Assembly (NCBI RefSeq): GCF_030272615.1
Contig: NC_081413.1
Span: 330,119,802 to 330,183,801, forward strand
Length of the DNA: 64,000 bases
Source: Cryptomeria japonica
Taxonomy: Eukaryota; Streptophyta; Pinopsida; Cupressales; Cupressaceae
Direction of reading: 5' to 3'
Made by a program: the position numbers and the translations under genes. The notes beneath the pieces are model-generated. The model did no database searches. It was not told the DNA's origin and was given only the letters and a program-made list of their open reading frames with translations. Of this stretch, positions 36,601-47,117 are shown in pieces (within the stretch, counting starts at the first letter, position 1; each line of letters starts with the position of its first letter).

Positions 36601-37016
36601 ACTTGATGTTAGGCAACGGTATAAGTCTAATTGTTTTTTAATATTTGCCTTTTTATCACCCTCATGTGGGAAGTACTCGAAACTGAGAGGCATCTGACCA
36701 AGCTGATCAATCAGATTGAGGAGGCAAATAACCCACCTTCAGCTTCAGCTTCAAACGAAAATTTAAACAGACACCTCCAATTTCCTACTAATTACGATTG
36801 TTACATTTTTCGCTATCTGTGATTTGAGATTGTTACCGTTATTTCTGTTTTTCTAACAGCAGTCGTTTGATTGTCTCTCTTACAGGCTTGGATTGTACTT
36901 AGATTTGCAATGAACTTATAAAATGATGAAATAGGTTAGTCAAGTGAAAATGCTACCACTGGCAATGCCATTGTGGTAGACGCAGAGTGAATAATACGGC
37001 ACATATTTGTCATAGA
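36601..37016 (+). promoter_or_regulatory. 5' leader region of PPR gene 2, shared with gene 1
   Basis: Aligns by eye to 14539-14935 upstream of gene 1. Conserved words include CGCTATCTGTGATTTGAGAT (36811-36830) and CTGGCAATGCCAT (36959-36971). An upstream piece (about 36680-36785) reads ERHLTKLINQIEE then ENLN. Its counterpart near gene 1 reads KQLAKQVD then ENLN, so the duplicated block includes a relic reading frame or leader exon. Confidence 0.55.
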
Positions 37017-40000
37017 ATGTCATTGCCATCCACCCCTCATCTCAATCTCACAGCATTATGTAAGGAGGGACAGTTGGTGGAGGCGCTGCGCATTCTGCTT
37101 ACTACACACATACCTCCCAGAGATTCCTCTACATATTTTCAATTATTGCGGACCTGCATTCTTAAAAATGCCCTTACACAAGGGAAAAATGTTCACTCTT
37201 TCATCGTTCATAGGCGCTTTGCATTTGCTACACGCACAAATTTTCAGAACAAGCTTATTAACATGTATGTCAAGTGCGGAAGTTTGGTTGATGCTCGTAA
37301 AGTGTTTGACCTCATGAAAGTACGAAACAGCATCTCATGGAATACGATTATTGGAGCATATCGACAACATGGGTATCCTCACGAGTCAGTCACTTTGTTT
37401 CACCAAATGCAACGAACAGGTTTTCAACCCGATCAGTTCACATTTGCCACCGTACTCCCAGCTTGTGCCAAAATGGGAGCTTTGGAACAGGGTATGGACA
37501 TCTATCAAAGCATAAAGGATAGTGGAATTTCGTCAAATGTTGTAGTTGCAACGGCCCTGGTAGACATGCTTGCAAAATGTGGAAGCATAGACAAGGCACG
37601 CGAAGTATTTGACAAAATGCCTCAAAGAGATGTCATCTCATGGAATGCAATGATTGTAGGATATGCACACAATGGGCTTGTTGAAAAGGCTTTAGAAACT
37701 TTCAAGCAAATGCAATTGGCAGGTGTAAAGCCTGATTCTAAAACCGTTGCCAGCATCCTTCCAGCCTGTGCTACAATAGGAGCATTGGAAGAGGGTATGG
37801 ACATCCACCACAGCATAACGGAAGGCGGATTTTTGTCAGATGTTGTAGTCGCAAGTGCCCTGATAGACATGTATTCAAAATGTGGAAGAGTAGAGAAGGC
37901 CCGGGAATTGTTTGACAAAATGCCTCAAAGAGATGTCATATCATGGACTGTCATGATTGCAGGATATGTTCAAAATGGATTCGTTGAAAAGGCCTTACAA
38001 ACTTTTAAGCAAATGCAACTGACAGGTGTAAAGCCAGATTCCTCAATCTTTGCTAGCATCCTCCCTGCCTGTACTCATATTGGAGCTTCGGAACCGGGTA
38101 TAGCCATCCATCAAATCATAACTGAAGGCGGATTTTCGTCAGACGTTGTTGTTGCAAGTGCTCTGGTGGATATGTATGCAAAATGTGGAAGCATAGAAAA
38201 GGCACGTGAAATGTTTGACAGAATACCTCAAAGAGATGTGGTCTCATGGACTGCAATGATCGTAGGATACGCACAAAATGGATTTGTTGAGAAGGCCTTA
38301 GAAACTTTCAAGCAAATGCAACTGGCAAGTGTAAAGCCAAATTCCACAACCTTTGCGAGCGTCCTTCCAGCCTGTGCCAAAATGGGAGCTTTGGAACAGG
38401 GAATGGATATCCATCAAAGCATAATTGAAGGAGGATTTTTCTCAGATGTTGTCGTTGCAAGTGCCTTGGTAGACATGTATGCAAAATGTGGAAGCATAGA
38501 CAAGTCATGTGAACTGTTTGACAAAATGCCTCAAAGAAATGTGGTCTCATGGAATGCCATGATTGCAGGATATGCACAAAATGGATTAGTTGAAAAGGCT
38601 CTAGAAACTTTCAAGCAAATGCAATTGGCAGGTGTAAAGCCAGACTCCACAACCTTTGCCAGCGTCCTCCCAGTCTGTGCCAAAATGGGTGCTTTGGAAC
38701 AAGGTATGGCCGTCCATCAAAGCATAACAGAGGAGGGATTTATGTCAGATGTTGTACTTGCTAGTGCTCTGGTAGACATGTATGCAAAATGTGGAAGGCT
38801 AGATAAGGCACGTGAACTGTTTGACAAAATACCTCAAAGAAATGTGGTCTCATGGAACGCCATGATTACAGGATATGTCCAAAATGGGTTTGTTGAAAAG
38901 GCCTTAGAAACTTTTAAGCAAATGCAACTGATGGGTTTAAAGCCAGATTACGTGACCTTTGCCACCATTGTCTCTGCCTGTGCTCAAATTGGAGCTTTGG
39001 AAATGGGTAGAGCTATCCATCAAATCATAATTGAAAGTGGATTTTTGGCAGAGGTTGTAGTTGCAAGTGCCCTGGTAGACATGTATGCAAAATGTGGAAG
39101 CATAGACAGAGCATGTAAACAGTTTGATAGAATGTCTGAAAGAGATGCGGTCTCATGGACTTCAATGATAGTAGGATACACACAAAATGGATTTGTTGAA
39201 AAGGCTTTAGAAACTTTCAAGCAAATGCCCTTGGCAGGTGTAAAGCCAAATTCCACAACCTTTGCCAGCATCCTTCCAGCCTGTGCCAAAATGGGAGCTC
39301 TGGAACAGGGTATATTTATACATCAAAGCATACTGGAAGGGGGATGTTTGTCAGATGTTGTAGTTGCAAGTGCCTTGGTAGACATGTATGCAAAATGTGG
39401 AAGCATAGACAAGGCACGTGAACTGTTTGACAAAATGCCTCAAAGAAATGTGATCTCATGGAATGCCATGATTGCAGGCTATGCACAAAATGGACTTTGT
39501 AAGGATGCTCTCAAAATCTTTGAATTGATGAAGCACTCTGGAACATATCCTGACATCGTAAGCTTTGCTTGTGTTCTATTTGCATGCAGCCATGCAGGTT
39601 TAGTGGATGAGGGCTGTACATACTTCAATCATATGGGTAACCTTTACTGCATGACACCTACGGTTGATCATTATGTGTGCATGGTTGATCTTCTTGGCCG
39701 TGCTGGCTATCTTGAGGATACCCTAAAATTTATCATTAAGATGCCAGTTAAACCTGTGGTGGTTGTGTGGATGTGTTTTCTTGGTTCCTGTAGATCACAT
39801 CTGAATATAGGCTTAGGAGTATTTACAGCAATGCTGCTCTTTGATTTGGATTCTAAAAATGCTGCGACTTATGTTCTTCTCTCAAACATCTTTGCAGAAG
39901 TGGGCAGGTGGGATGAGGTTCAAATGGTAAGGAGATTGATGAAAGATAGAGAAATTAAAAAGATCCCTGGATGTAGTTGGATTGAAGGCCATAAAACAGT

Positions 40001-40373
40001 ACATGCTTTTTGTGCGGGAGACAGATCACACCCACAGACACAGGAGATCTATGCAAAGTTGGAGAAATTGTCTTGGGAAATGAAGGCAGCAGGGTATTTT
40101 CCAGATTCAGAACAGTCAGTAAATGATGTTGAAGAGGAGGAAAAAGAATTATTTATCTGCCACCATAGTGAAAAGTTGGCAATTGCATTTGGTTTGTTAA
40201 ACACACCCCATGGAACAACTATTAGAGTTGTTAAGAACCTTAGAGTATGCGCCGATTGCCACAGTGCAACGAAACTTATCTCCAAGATTGTTGGAAGAGA
40301 AATTGTTGTAAGAGATACAAACCGTTTCCATCATTTTAAACAGGGACAATGTTCTTGCAGAGATTATTGGTAA
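37017..40373 (+). CDS. PLS-DYW pentatricopeptide repeat protein, gene 2 (organelle RNA editing factor family)
   Basis: This unbroken protein has 1118 residues from the first ATG at 37017. An in-frame GTG at 36987 extends the frame by ten codons but is an unlikely plant start. The parse leaves no gap: half P motif (1-36), eight L-S-P triplets (37-846), L2 (847-882), S2 (883-914), E1 (915-948), E2 (949-983), DYW (984-1118). The deaminase set is complete (His1050-x-Glu1052, Cys1078-x2-Cys1081, Cys1112-x-Cys1114), and the C-terminus is DYW. By family it would be an organelle C-to-U editing factor. It differs from gene 1 by having eight rather than seven triplets, no extra S-type motif and a longer N-terminus. 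The genes are divergent, about 22 kb apart and separated by the copia nest. No intron is seen. Confidence 0.95.
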   Translation: MSLPSTPHLNLTALCKEGQLVEALRILLTTHIPPRDSSTYFQLLRTCILKNALTQGKNVHSFIVHRRFAFATRTNFQNKLINMYVKCGSLVDARKVFDLMKVRNSISWNTIIGAYRQHGYPHESVTLFHQMQRTGFQPDQFTFATVLPACAKMGALEQGMDIYQSIKDSGISSNVVVATALVDMLAKCGSIDKAREVFDKMPQRDVISWNAMIVGYAHNGLVEKALETFKQMQLAGVKPDSKTVASILPACATIGALEEGMDIHHSITEGGFLSDVVVASALIDMYSKCGRVEKARELFDKMPQRDVISWTVMIAGYVQNGFVEKALQTFKQMQLTGVKPDSSIFASILPACTHIGASEPGIAIHQIITEGGFSSDVVVASALVDMYAKCGSIEKAREMFDRIPQRDVVSWTAMIVGYAQNGFVEKALETFKQMQLASVKPNSTTFASVLPACAKMGALEQGMDIHQSIIEGGFFSDVVVASALVDMYAKCGSIDKSCELFDKMPQRNVVSWNAMIAGYAQNGLVEKALETFKQMQLAGVKPDSTTFASVLPVCAKMGALEQGMAVHQSITEEGFMSDVVLASALVDMYAKCGRLDKARELFDKIPQRNVVSWNAMITGYVQNGFVEKALETFKQMQLMGLKPDYVTFATIVSACAQIGALEMGRAIHQIIIESGFLAEVVVASALVDMYAKCGSIDRACKQFDRMSERDAVSWTSMIVGYTQNGFVEKALETFKQMPLAGVKPNSTTFASILPACAKMGALEQGIFIHQSILEGGCLSDVVVASALVDMYAKCGSIDKARELFDKMPQRNVISWNAMIAGYAQNGLCKDALKIFELMKHSGTYPDIVSFACVLFACSHAGLVDEGCTYFNHMGNLYCMTPTVDHYVCMVDLLGRAGYLEDTLKFIIKMPVKPVVVVWMCFLGSCRSHLNIGLGVFTAMLLFDLDSKNAATYVLLSNIFAEVGRWDEVQMVRRLMKDREIKKIPGCSWIEGHKTVHAFCAGDRSHPQTQEIYAKLEKLSWEMKAAGYFPDSEQSVNDVEEEEKELFICHHSEKLAIAFGLLNTPHGTTIRVVKNLRVCADCHSATKLISKIVGREIVVRDTNRFHHFKQGQCSCRDYW

Positions 40374-40800
40374 TGCTAAGCAATCTGAAAAGAAGGCCTG
40401 CACTTTAATAACGTGCACCGTCATACCTGCAGTAATAATGAAGGGACAAGGTTTTATTTTCAGTTTCCAGAAAAAAAAATTGTTTTCCTTAGATTTTCTG
40501 TTTTGAGTATTTAGCAGTCTAGATAATGTCATTTACCTTTGTAAAATTAGATGTATAGAGTGCAATGCAGATCACTGCTAGAGTATCTTTCAAAGATCTA
40601 TGGTAAAATGTATGTTTACACGGAATTGTTTCCAGGAAACCTATGTGCGTGTCTTGAAAAGCTGGAGGAGGAGGCGGGGAATAAGTAAAAACAAAATATG
40701 GGAACACCTCAAGTGAATGGAAAGATGCTAGACCAGTAGGAAATGGTTCACAATCAACCCTTGCCATTTGTATGATTATTTTGTTACACATTTTAGATTA
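40374..40800 (+). other. 3' flank of PPR gene 2
   Basis: Transcribed 3' region. GGGACAAGGTTTTATTTTC (40443-40461) and, farther on, sequence matching gene 1's 3' flank (complement of GGCAAGGGTTGATTGTGAAC near 40748-40767) show that the duplication extends beyond the stop codon. No separate gene. Confidence 0.7.
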
Positions 40801-41035
40801 GTTTTATTTTAGTACATGTGGATTTTTTTTTCATTTATGATGAGATATTTCTAACATTTTTTTTCACATCCCATTGTTTAGGGAGATAGCTAATAGATTA
40901 ATGAATAAGCAATTATCTTTTAACTCAATTTGATTTCAATCTGTTATGTTTTAATTAGAAACAAACTATTATAATTTATATGTAAAGTAAAAAAAAAAAG
41001 ATAATTGTATTTTTTTTATAATTAACAGATATGTG

Positions 41036-41322
41036 TGTTGGGTATATGAAGCCCAACAGTCACATGGCTGTTTGTCTTCCCGAGAAGACTCTTCATTTCA
41101 TATTTGATATGTTTATATAAATGGCTATGTACAGCCCATACATGCTGTATTGTGTAATTGGATATTGGTTAATAAGAATTCTCCCTACGTTTTTGGTGGA
41201 CGTAGCCACTTAGTGGTGAACCATGTTAATCTTGTGTCTTGAGTTCTTTGTTGTGTGTATTATTCTTTTTGCTGTTTTCTGTTCATTATTATGTGTTTTC
41301 TCTGCTCGTTTTTAAGTTAACA
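41036..41322 (+). repeat. 5' LTR of the compact element
   Basis: 287 bp, TGTTGGG...TTAACA. It opens with a perfect 7-bp inverted repeat TGTTGGG/CCCAACA around a 9-base loop (41036-41058). A TATATAAAT box lies at about 41113-41121. Confidence 0.9.
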
Positions 41323-41337
41323 ATTGGTATCAGAGCT
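41323..41337 (+). other. Primer-binding site of the compact element
   Basis: ATTGGTATCAGAGCT directly after the LTR, identical to the copia B primer site and complementary to initiator tRNA-Met. Confidence 0.9.
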
Positions 41338-41358
41338 ATGGTGAAATATTGAGTAGAG

Positions 41359-42150
41359 ATGGGATCCGATTGGATAGTTGATCCTAGAGTTGGGTGGTTT
41401 TATGTTATCAATAAACAGGCTGAAGTTTCAGATGATGAGGCTGAATCAGATGATGAAGCCAAATCAGTCATCGAAAAATTTCTTGGTAATCTAGACTCGG
41501 TAGAGAGTGATGTCCAAGTGGAGGTTGAAACCAAATGTCATTGGTGGGATGGCTGGAAAAAGGAGGAGACTCTGCTTGAAGAAGAAGAGGGTTTATTGTA
41601 TTCATTGTTTGAAGAAGAGATTGGTTTGTTTCCCTTCCAAGATGAGAAGGATGTCTCCTGGGGTGAGGAGGATGTAGTCTCGAATCTAGCGAATGAGGAT
41701 GACCCTGAAGAAGAACAAGCAGATTGCAGAAGTGATGATTTATTGTTGCAGATTGTAGTAGTGGAGGCAGAGTGGAATGCATTGATTGCAGGTACTGCAC
41801 AAGTTTCTACACAAAATACAACAAATTCATTCAATGAGGCAATCGTGAGAATTGGGAGTGATGTTTGTAGGCTATTCACACCTGTACGAGAGTTTTATAT
41901 TTGGGTATTAAAATCTGATAATGGTGATCTTCTAGATATTCTATTACGGGGGAGCACAAGAGCAAGAGACTTTGATGGAGGAGTGTATTATGCATCTACA
42001 GATAGTAGTGTTCCTGATTATGGATTACCGGATGAAGTAGTTAGAGAATATGTTTTTAACTCTGATCTGACTTGGAGAAGATTAATTCGCATTGTTCATG
42101 AACAGAGTTTGGCGATATTAAAATCTTCTCAAGAGCTGGTTGTAGTATGA
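41359..42150 (+). CDS. Acidic protein of unknown function inside the compact LTR element
   Basis: 263 residues with an ATG 22 bases past the primer site. The first half is strongly acidic (DDEAESDDEAKS near residue 30; repeated Glu/Asp tracts up to about 122) with Trp-rich spots (HWWDGWKK near 64). The second half is less acidic and looks globular (VRIGSDVCRLFTPVREFYIWV near 170-190; EYVFNSDLTWRRLIRIVHEQS near 235-255). I see no zinc knuckle, protease, integrase, RT or RNase H signature, and I do not recognise the family. It may be a captured host coding sequence or a diverged gag. Treated as part of an old element, it looks whole. Confidence 0.7.
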   Translation: MGSDWIVDPRVGWFYVINKQAEVSDDEAESDDEAKSVIEKFLGNLDSVESDVQVEVETKCHWWDGWKKEETLLEEEEGLLYSLFEEEIGLFPFQDEKDVSWGEEDVVSNLANEDDPEEEQADCRSDDLLLQIVVVEAEWNALIAGTAQVSTQNTTNSFNEAIVRIGSDVCRLFTPVREFYIWVLKSDNGDLLDILLRGSTRARDFDGGVYYASTDSSVPDYGLPDEVVREYVFNSDLTWRRLIRIVHEQSLAILKSSQELVVV

Positions 42151-42212
42151 GCTTTGGAATGGAGATGCAGAGAATGTTATAGGCTATGCTGGTTGGACTT
42201 CACGAGGGAGAT

Positions 42213-42499
42213 TGTTGGGTATATGAAGCCCAACAGTCACATGGCTGTTTGTCTTCCCCAGAAGACTCTTCATTTCATATTTGATATGTTTATATAAATG
42301 GCTGTGTGCAGCCCATACATGCTGTATTGTGTAATTGGATATTGGTTAATAAGAATTCTCCCTATGTTTCTAGTGGACGTAGCCATATAGTGATGAACCA
42401 CGTTAATCTTGTGTCTTGAGTTCTTTGTTGTGTCCATTATTCTTTCTGCTGTTATCTGTTCATTATTATCTGTTTTCTCTGCTCGTTTTTAAACTAACA
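42213..42499 (+). repeat. 3' LTR of the compact element
   Basis: 287 bp, the same length as the 5' copy and about 94% identical to it by hand count, preceded by GAGGGAGAT. Confidence 0.9.
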
Positions 42500-42504
42500 A
42501 TGCG

Positions 42505-44326
42505 TGGCACTTGAAAACTCATGCAATGAGATTTATAAATTGATGTTAGAGAGAAGAGAATAACATTTGTATATATAAAAGCAAAATCACAATTATATTG
42601 TATTGTAATATGATGTTCGTGGTATTATAAAATTGTCTATGATGAAATGTTAAAATTGTTATTAATGAGATGAGGGTTTGAAAGTGGTCGGGAGAGCTAA
42701 ATAGAGCATTTTATTAGTATTTGGAGTGACAATAGCTTTCAATCAAGAGGGACTCAAAAGGATCAAGGTTCTAAGGACTTAAAAGAAACACGATGGGAGA
42801 TATTTATAGAATTAGAATGGATATTATTCTATTCATAATAAATTGATTACTTGATTCATGTGTGGTAAACCTAACAAATGACATTAAAGGTTAAATTCCA
42901 TTTGATGAGTTACAGATTGAATAATTTTGCATAAGTTGTGTACCTAGCAAATGCTAGTGAAGACTGATTCTATATACCACATATAAGGTTTGTTTGCAAT
43001 TATTAATCATAATGACATCAAAAATCTTAAATTTTTATGTGTTTCATGTCAAAATTTTATAACTGGAGATTCAATTCATAATGTTCAAAGACATGAATCA
43101 TAAGGCTAACAGTATTTGGTTAGTTGATTTAAAATGAAATATTATTATAAGCATGCATGCATGCATGTATACAACAAAGGCATGGAAATATATTTTTTGG
43201 AAAATCTGAAATGATGAAATTTAACTCTCATCTCATGCAAATGTGTCTGATAAATGTATGCTTATAAGAAACCATATATGTCTAAGTTATTCTAAGTCTT
43301 ATTATGAATGTTCAATGTTTACATTAAAAGGGAGTTTGTTATGAAGTATTTTCTATTCTTATAAAAGTTAAATCATTTTGCAACTATCACACATGAGGTT
43401 CCAAGGCATCTAGAATTATTAAAGAAAAAAATATTGTATGCATTATAATATTGTAGAACATTTGACTAGAAGCAATTCTATTGTCACTAATAATAAAAAT
43501 AAATATAAAATAATCTCATATATTACATTAAAAGAATGGACAAGTGGTTCTTTAAATTATAGGATAATATGCCATCACCAACAAAATTTATTATTAAGAA
43601 AATTAACAAAGTTCTAGGTTACAAGATATGCCAATATTTAGGTCATAGAAAGCATTTATGCCACCAATTTGTTAAAATGTCAACCAAGCACTTATAATGT
43701 AAATTACAAGTATGAGTCATTAGAGTTGTTTAAGAAGATGAGAGTGGGATATTATGGTTTGCATCTTATCTTTGGCACCCAATAGGAAGAGTGTTTGTGA
43801 TGATCCCTCCAATGTTGTGCACATAATGCCTCTACTTTAATTTCTATATGGAATTCGGTATTATGATTGCTCTTATGTACCACTCTACTTTGCCTATTGG
43901 AATACGTGGGACCATTTGTAGGCAAGTCATCCTCTATGATGATCGTAGCTTCTAGACCTATTGAACCTACTCCTATTACCATATCTTTGAGGCACCTTGA
44001 TCATAGTTCGCGTGCCTAGACTTAACATTCAATCATTTCTAGAGATATTACAAGCGTTCAAACTCTAAGGTTATCTTGGATGTTTGATGTTGAAATTGCA
44101 AATCAACATATGAAATCACATAATAATCATTTAGCCTAAAACAAGAATATATCTCTACAAAAAAATGAGCAAAATGGTACTATTACTACTTTCATGTTAA
44201 TACAAAATTTTATGTATAAAAATATACATGGGTGATCATAATTTGTTCAAAACATGAAGAACTCTTGAAGATGGTATTACGTTAGAATAAAGAATTTTTG
44301 CTCACCATTAATGTATTTCATAATAT
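42505..44326. other. No gene seen
   Basis: AT-rich DNA. A short (GCAT)n run lies near 43154-43170. The 76-codon minus-strand frame at 43752-43982 has no recognisable domain and is not called. Confidence 0.4.
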
Positions 44327-44599
44327 TGTTGGCAAAATTGCTGGAAATTGTTGGAAATCTCTAATCCAAAAATATTGATGAGATTCAATTCTTATACCTA
44401 ATGAAATTTTTTGATTGTATGGAAATTTGAAAATTAAGTTGCCTCAATATGGAAAAACCCTTTAGATATTCATCTTCTTTGTTATACCAAAATTACCATT
44501 TTAACATGCTTAATAAACATATCTTAGATGAACATAAAACAACACATAAATAAACATTATTTCACCATAAGATAACAACAATAATGAACATCTTACTTC

Positions 44600-47117
44600 T
44601 AGAATGCTGGATATTCTCCCCCGCATTATTTCGGCTCAGCAAAATGGTTTTGTCCCTAGTAGACAGATTCTAGATTTTATCATTTATGTTCATGAGAATA
44701 TTCATTCTTTAACTGGTGTTAAAAAATAGGGCTTTTTTCTTAAGCTGGACATGTCCAAGGCCTATGACAGAGTGAATTGGCAATTCCTTTTCAGAATTAT
44801 GAAAGCTTTTGGGTTTGGGGAAAAGGTGATTCAACTTTGTTCTCAGTTGACTGACACTTCAACCTCCACTGTTATTATTAATGGATCCCCTTCCACTGTT
44901 ATTATTAATGGATCCCCTTCCAATTTCTTCAAAAGTTCTAGAGGCCTAAGACAAGGGGATCCTATCTCTACTATCTTGTTTACTATTCTGGCTGAAAGTT
45001 TGGGTAGATTTATTATGAGAAGTGTGGAAGAAGGGAAACTCAAAGGCCTTAAACCTTCTTCGTCCAACTTAACCTGTACTCATGAACAATTTGTTGATGA
45101 TTCTATCACTATGGGAGAAGCTACCATAAGAGAAGCGAGAAACATGAAGAGTGTTATGGATTCCAATGAAGTTGCTTCTAGTCAAAAAATAAATTTGGAT
45201 AAGAGTTCTTTGTTCTTCATCAACACCCCTGTGGATAGACAAAGAAGGATTGAAAGATCATTGGATGTAAAATTGCCGAGTTCCCATCTACTTATTTGGG
45301 TCTCCCTCTGTGCTTAAAGCCTTCAGAGAATTTCTGGATGAAGCTAGTTGATAGATTCAATTCCAAACTGGTTGGATGGAAAGGAGCCCTCCTTAGCCAA
45401 GCGGGTAAGGTGACGTTGCTTAAAGATACCCTTCAAAATTTGCCTATCTATGCCCTTAGTCTGTTCAAAATCCCTAGGAAGTTTGCTGAGGCCATTGAAA
45501 GAATTCAAAAAAAATTCTTATGGTCAGGACTGGAAGATAAAAATAGAATCCCCCTTATTGGCTTTTGGGGGTTTGGGATTAAGGAACATTATAACTATGA
45601 ATAATGCCTTGTTAGCTAAACAAATTTGGAGAATGAAAGGGGAGAAAAGGGAATGGAATTCAATTTGGAAAAAGAAATACCTTTACATGCAACCATCCGA
45701 GGAAGAATTTATGGAAAATTCTTTTTTTGTGGAAGACTCTGCAATTTGGAATGCAGTTCAAATGGCTAAAGCTTGGGCTGCAGCTGGAAGAAAGTGGAAA
45801 TTGGGGAATGGGAGAATTATTAGATTCTGGGAGCACAGATGGCTAACGGATAAACCGCTGGAGGAAATCCCCATTCTTAAGGAATGGAAAGAATGGTTCA
45901 AAAGCAGGTATGGAGACTTTGTTAGAGACTACTGGAGAAATGGGAAGTGGATTGAGTTCAGCCAGCTTTGTCCAGGATTAAATTGTTTAGAGATCTTGCT
46001 TTCTTCCAAAATCTTTATGGACCATTTTGAGGATTGTTTGATTTGGAGGGAAACTTATGATGGGAAATATTCTGTGTCTTCAGCGGTGTCTATCCATAAC
46101 AAAGTTCTAGAAGAGATCCCTTTGTGGGCTAAAGTGTGGATAAAGAAGTTGATGCCCAAAATTAATATCTTCTTTTGGATTTTTATCCAAAATAAGGTGC
46201 TAACTCTTGATAATCTCCATAAGCGTGGATTTGTTTTTCCTAACAGGTGTTCTCTTTGCTGCAGGGAGGAGGAGTCTGCTTGTCATATCCTCTACCAGTG
46301 CAATTTCAGTCAGGAAATTTGGAATATTAATTTTAGTAGGTGGAAGTTGAGCCAGGTTTTCTCGAACTCTTCGGAAGAGTTTTGGCAGCAATGGTATTGC
46401 CCTAGTTCCAATTCTAAGAATGTTGAGCTTTGGAAACTAACTCTCCCTATTGTCATATGGAACATCTAGAAGGAGCGTAACAACATGATTTTTAGGGATA
46501 AAAGTGCGAACCCTGAAGTGGTGGTGGATAAAATCTATAGAGGGATCTATGAATGTTTATATGGAATTGATAATGGTTTAGCTGCTAAAGAAGACTTTAA
46601 TGAAAGTTAGAACCTCTCCAATAATAGAAATAGTAAGGATCAGGGTAGGGATGGTCTTTTTTGGTGCTTTCCTTCCCAGGGATGGATTAAGACCAACTTT
46701 GATGGGGCTTCTAAGGGAAATCCTGGGAAAGCTGGTTATGGGGGCATTGTTAGGAATTATGCTGGAAGTTACCTTGTGGCTGTTGTTGGCCCTTTGGGTA
46801 ACCAAACTAGTCATTATGCTGAAGCCTCGACGACACTAAATATTTTGATTATAGCAAAAAATATCAATCATGATAATCTATGGTTGGAGGGAGACTCTCT
46901 TAACATTATTAAATGCCTTAAGGGAGAAATTGAGCCTTCGTGGACTATAGAAAATATTATTTTTAAAGCTAGAGAAATTATTTCAATCTTTAAATCAATT
47001 ATTATTGAACATGCTTTCAAGGAAAAAATGTCGTAGCAGACGTCCTTGCTAACCTTTGCGTTATTTTCGAAGCTCAAAGCATATGGAATGGGGAAGTTAA
47101 CATTGATTTTAATATTT
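44600..47117 (+). pseudogene. LINE ORF2: RT, zinc finger and RNase H
   Basis: The RT retains both catalytic sites: LDMSKAYDRVNW and FVDD (in EQFVDDSITMGE). A zinc-binding post-RT segment follows (CSLCCREEESACHILYQC near 46250-46310), then RNase H with TNFDGASKGNPGKAGYGGI, the Glu in YAEAS, the Asp in EGDS and the Asp in VADVLANLC, all four acidic sites. The frame is interrupted by a stop near 44729, a shift near 45290, a stop at 46467-46469 and a shift near 46600, so no full enzyme can be made. It also carries a 27-bp in-frame duplication. This is the same broad RNase-H-bearing LINE group as 1-1240. Confidence 0.88.
44865..44918 (+). repeat. 27-bp in-frame tandem duplication in LINE RT
   Basis: Two exact adjacent 27-bp units (44865-44891, 44892-44918) encode STVIINGSP twice. 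They lie between the first catalytic Asp motif and the RGLRQGDPIS motif. A slippage duplication. Confidence 0.92.

Larger units (their letters stand above)
41036..42499 (+). mobile_element. Compact non-autonomous LTR element with an unbroken non-pol frame
   Basis: A 1464-bp element that looks whole. Parts: LTRs 41036-41322 and 42213-42499 (287 bp each), primer site TGGTATCAGAGC at 41325-41336, one reading frame (41359-42150), purine tract GAGGGAGAT at 42204-42212. Flanks are ATGTG and ATGCG, a four-of-five TSD. The LTRs differ at about 17 of 287 positions by hand count. Size and LTR length resemble TRIM elements, but TRIMs normally carry no long frame. It must be mobilised in trans, by inference by a copia element using the same primer. 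Confidence 0.9.

Noticed and set aside
37337-39289. Frames opposite or overlapping PPR gene 2
   Set aside because: Shadow frames of a repetitive coding sequence with no independent support.
41468-41879. Two minus-strand frames of about 110 codons over the compact element
   Set aside because: Antisense of the Glu/Asp-rich frame gives Ser/Leu-rich artefacts; the plus frame has the correct position after the primer site.
43150-43175. GCAT repeat considered as a regulatory palindrome
   Set aside because: A short microsatellite, common in AT-rich plant DNA, with no gene nearby.
43752-43982. 76-codon minus-strand frame
   Set aside because: No recognisable domain; isolated in AT-rich DNA.
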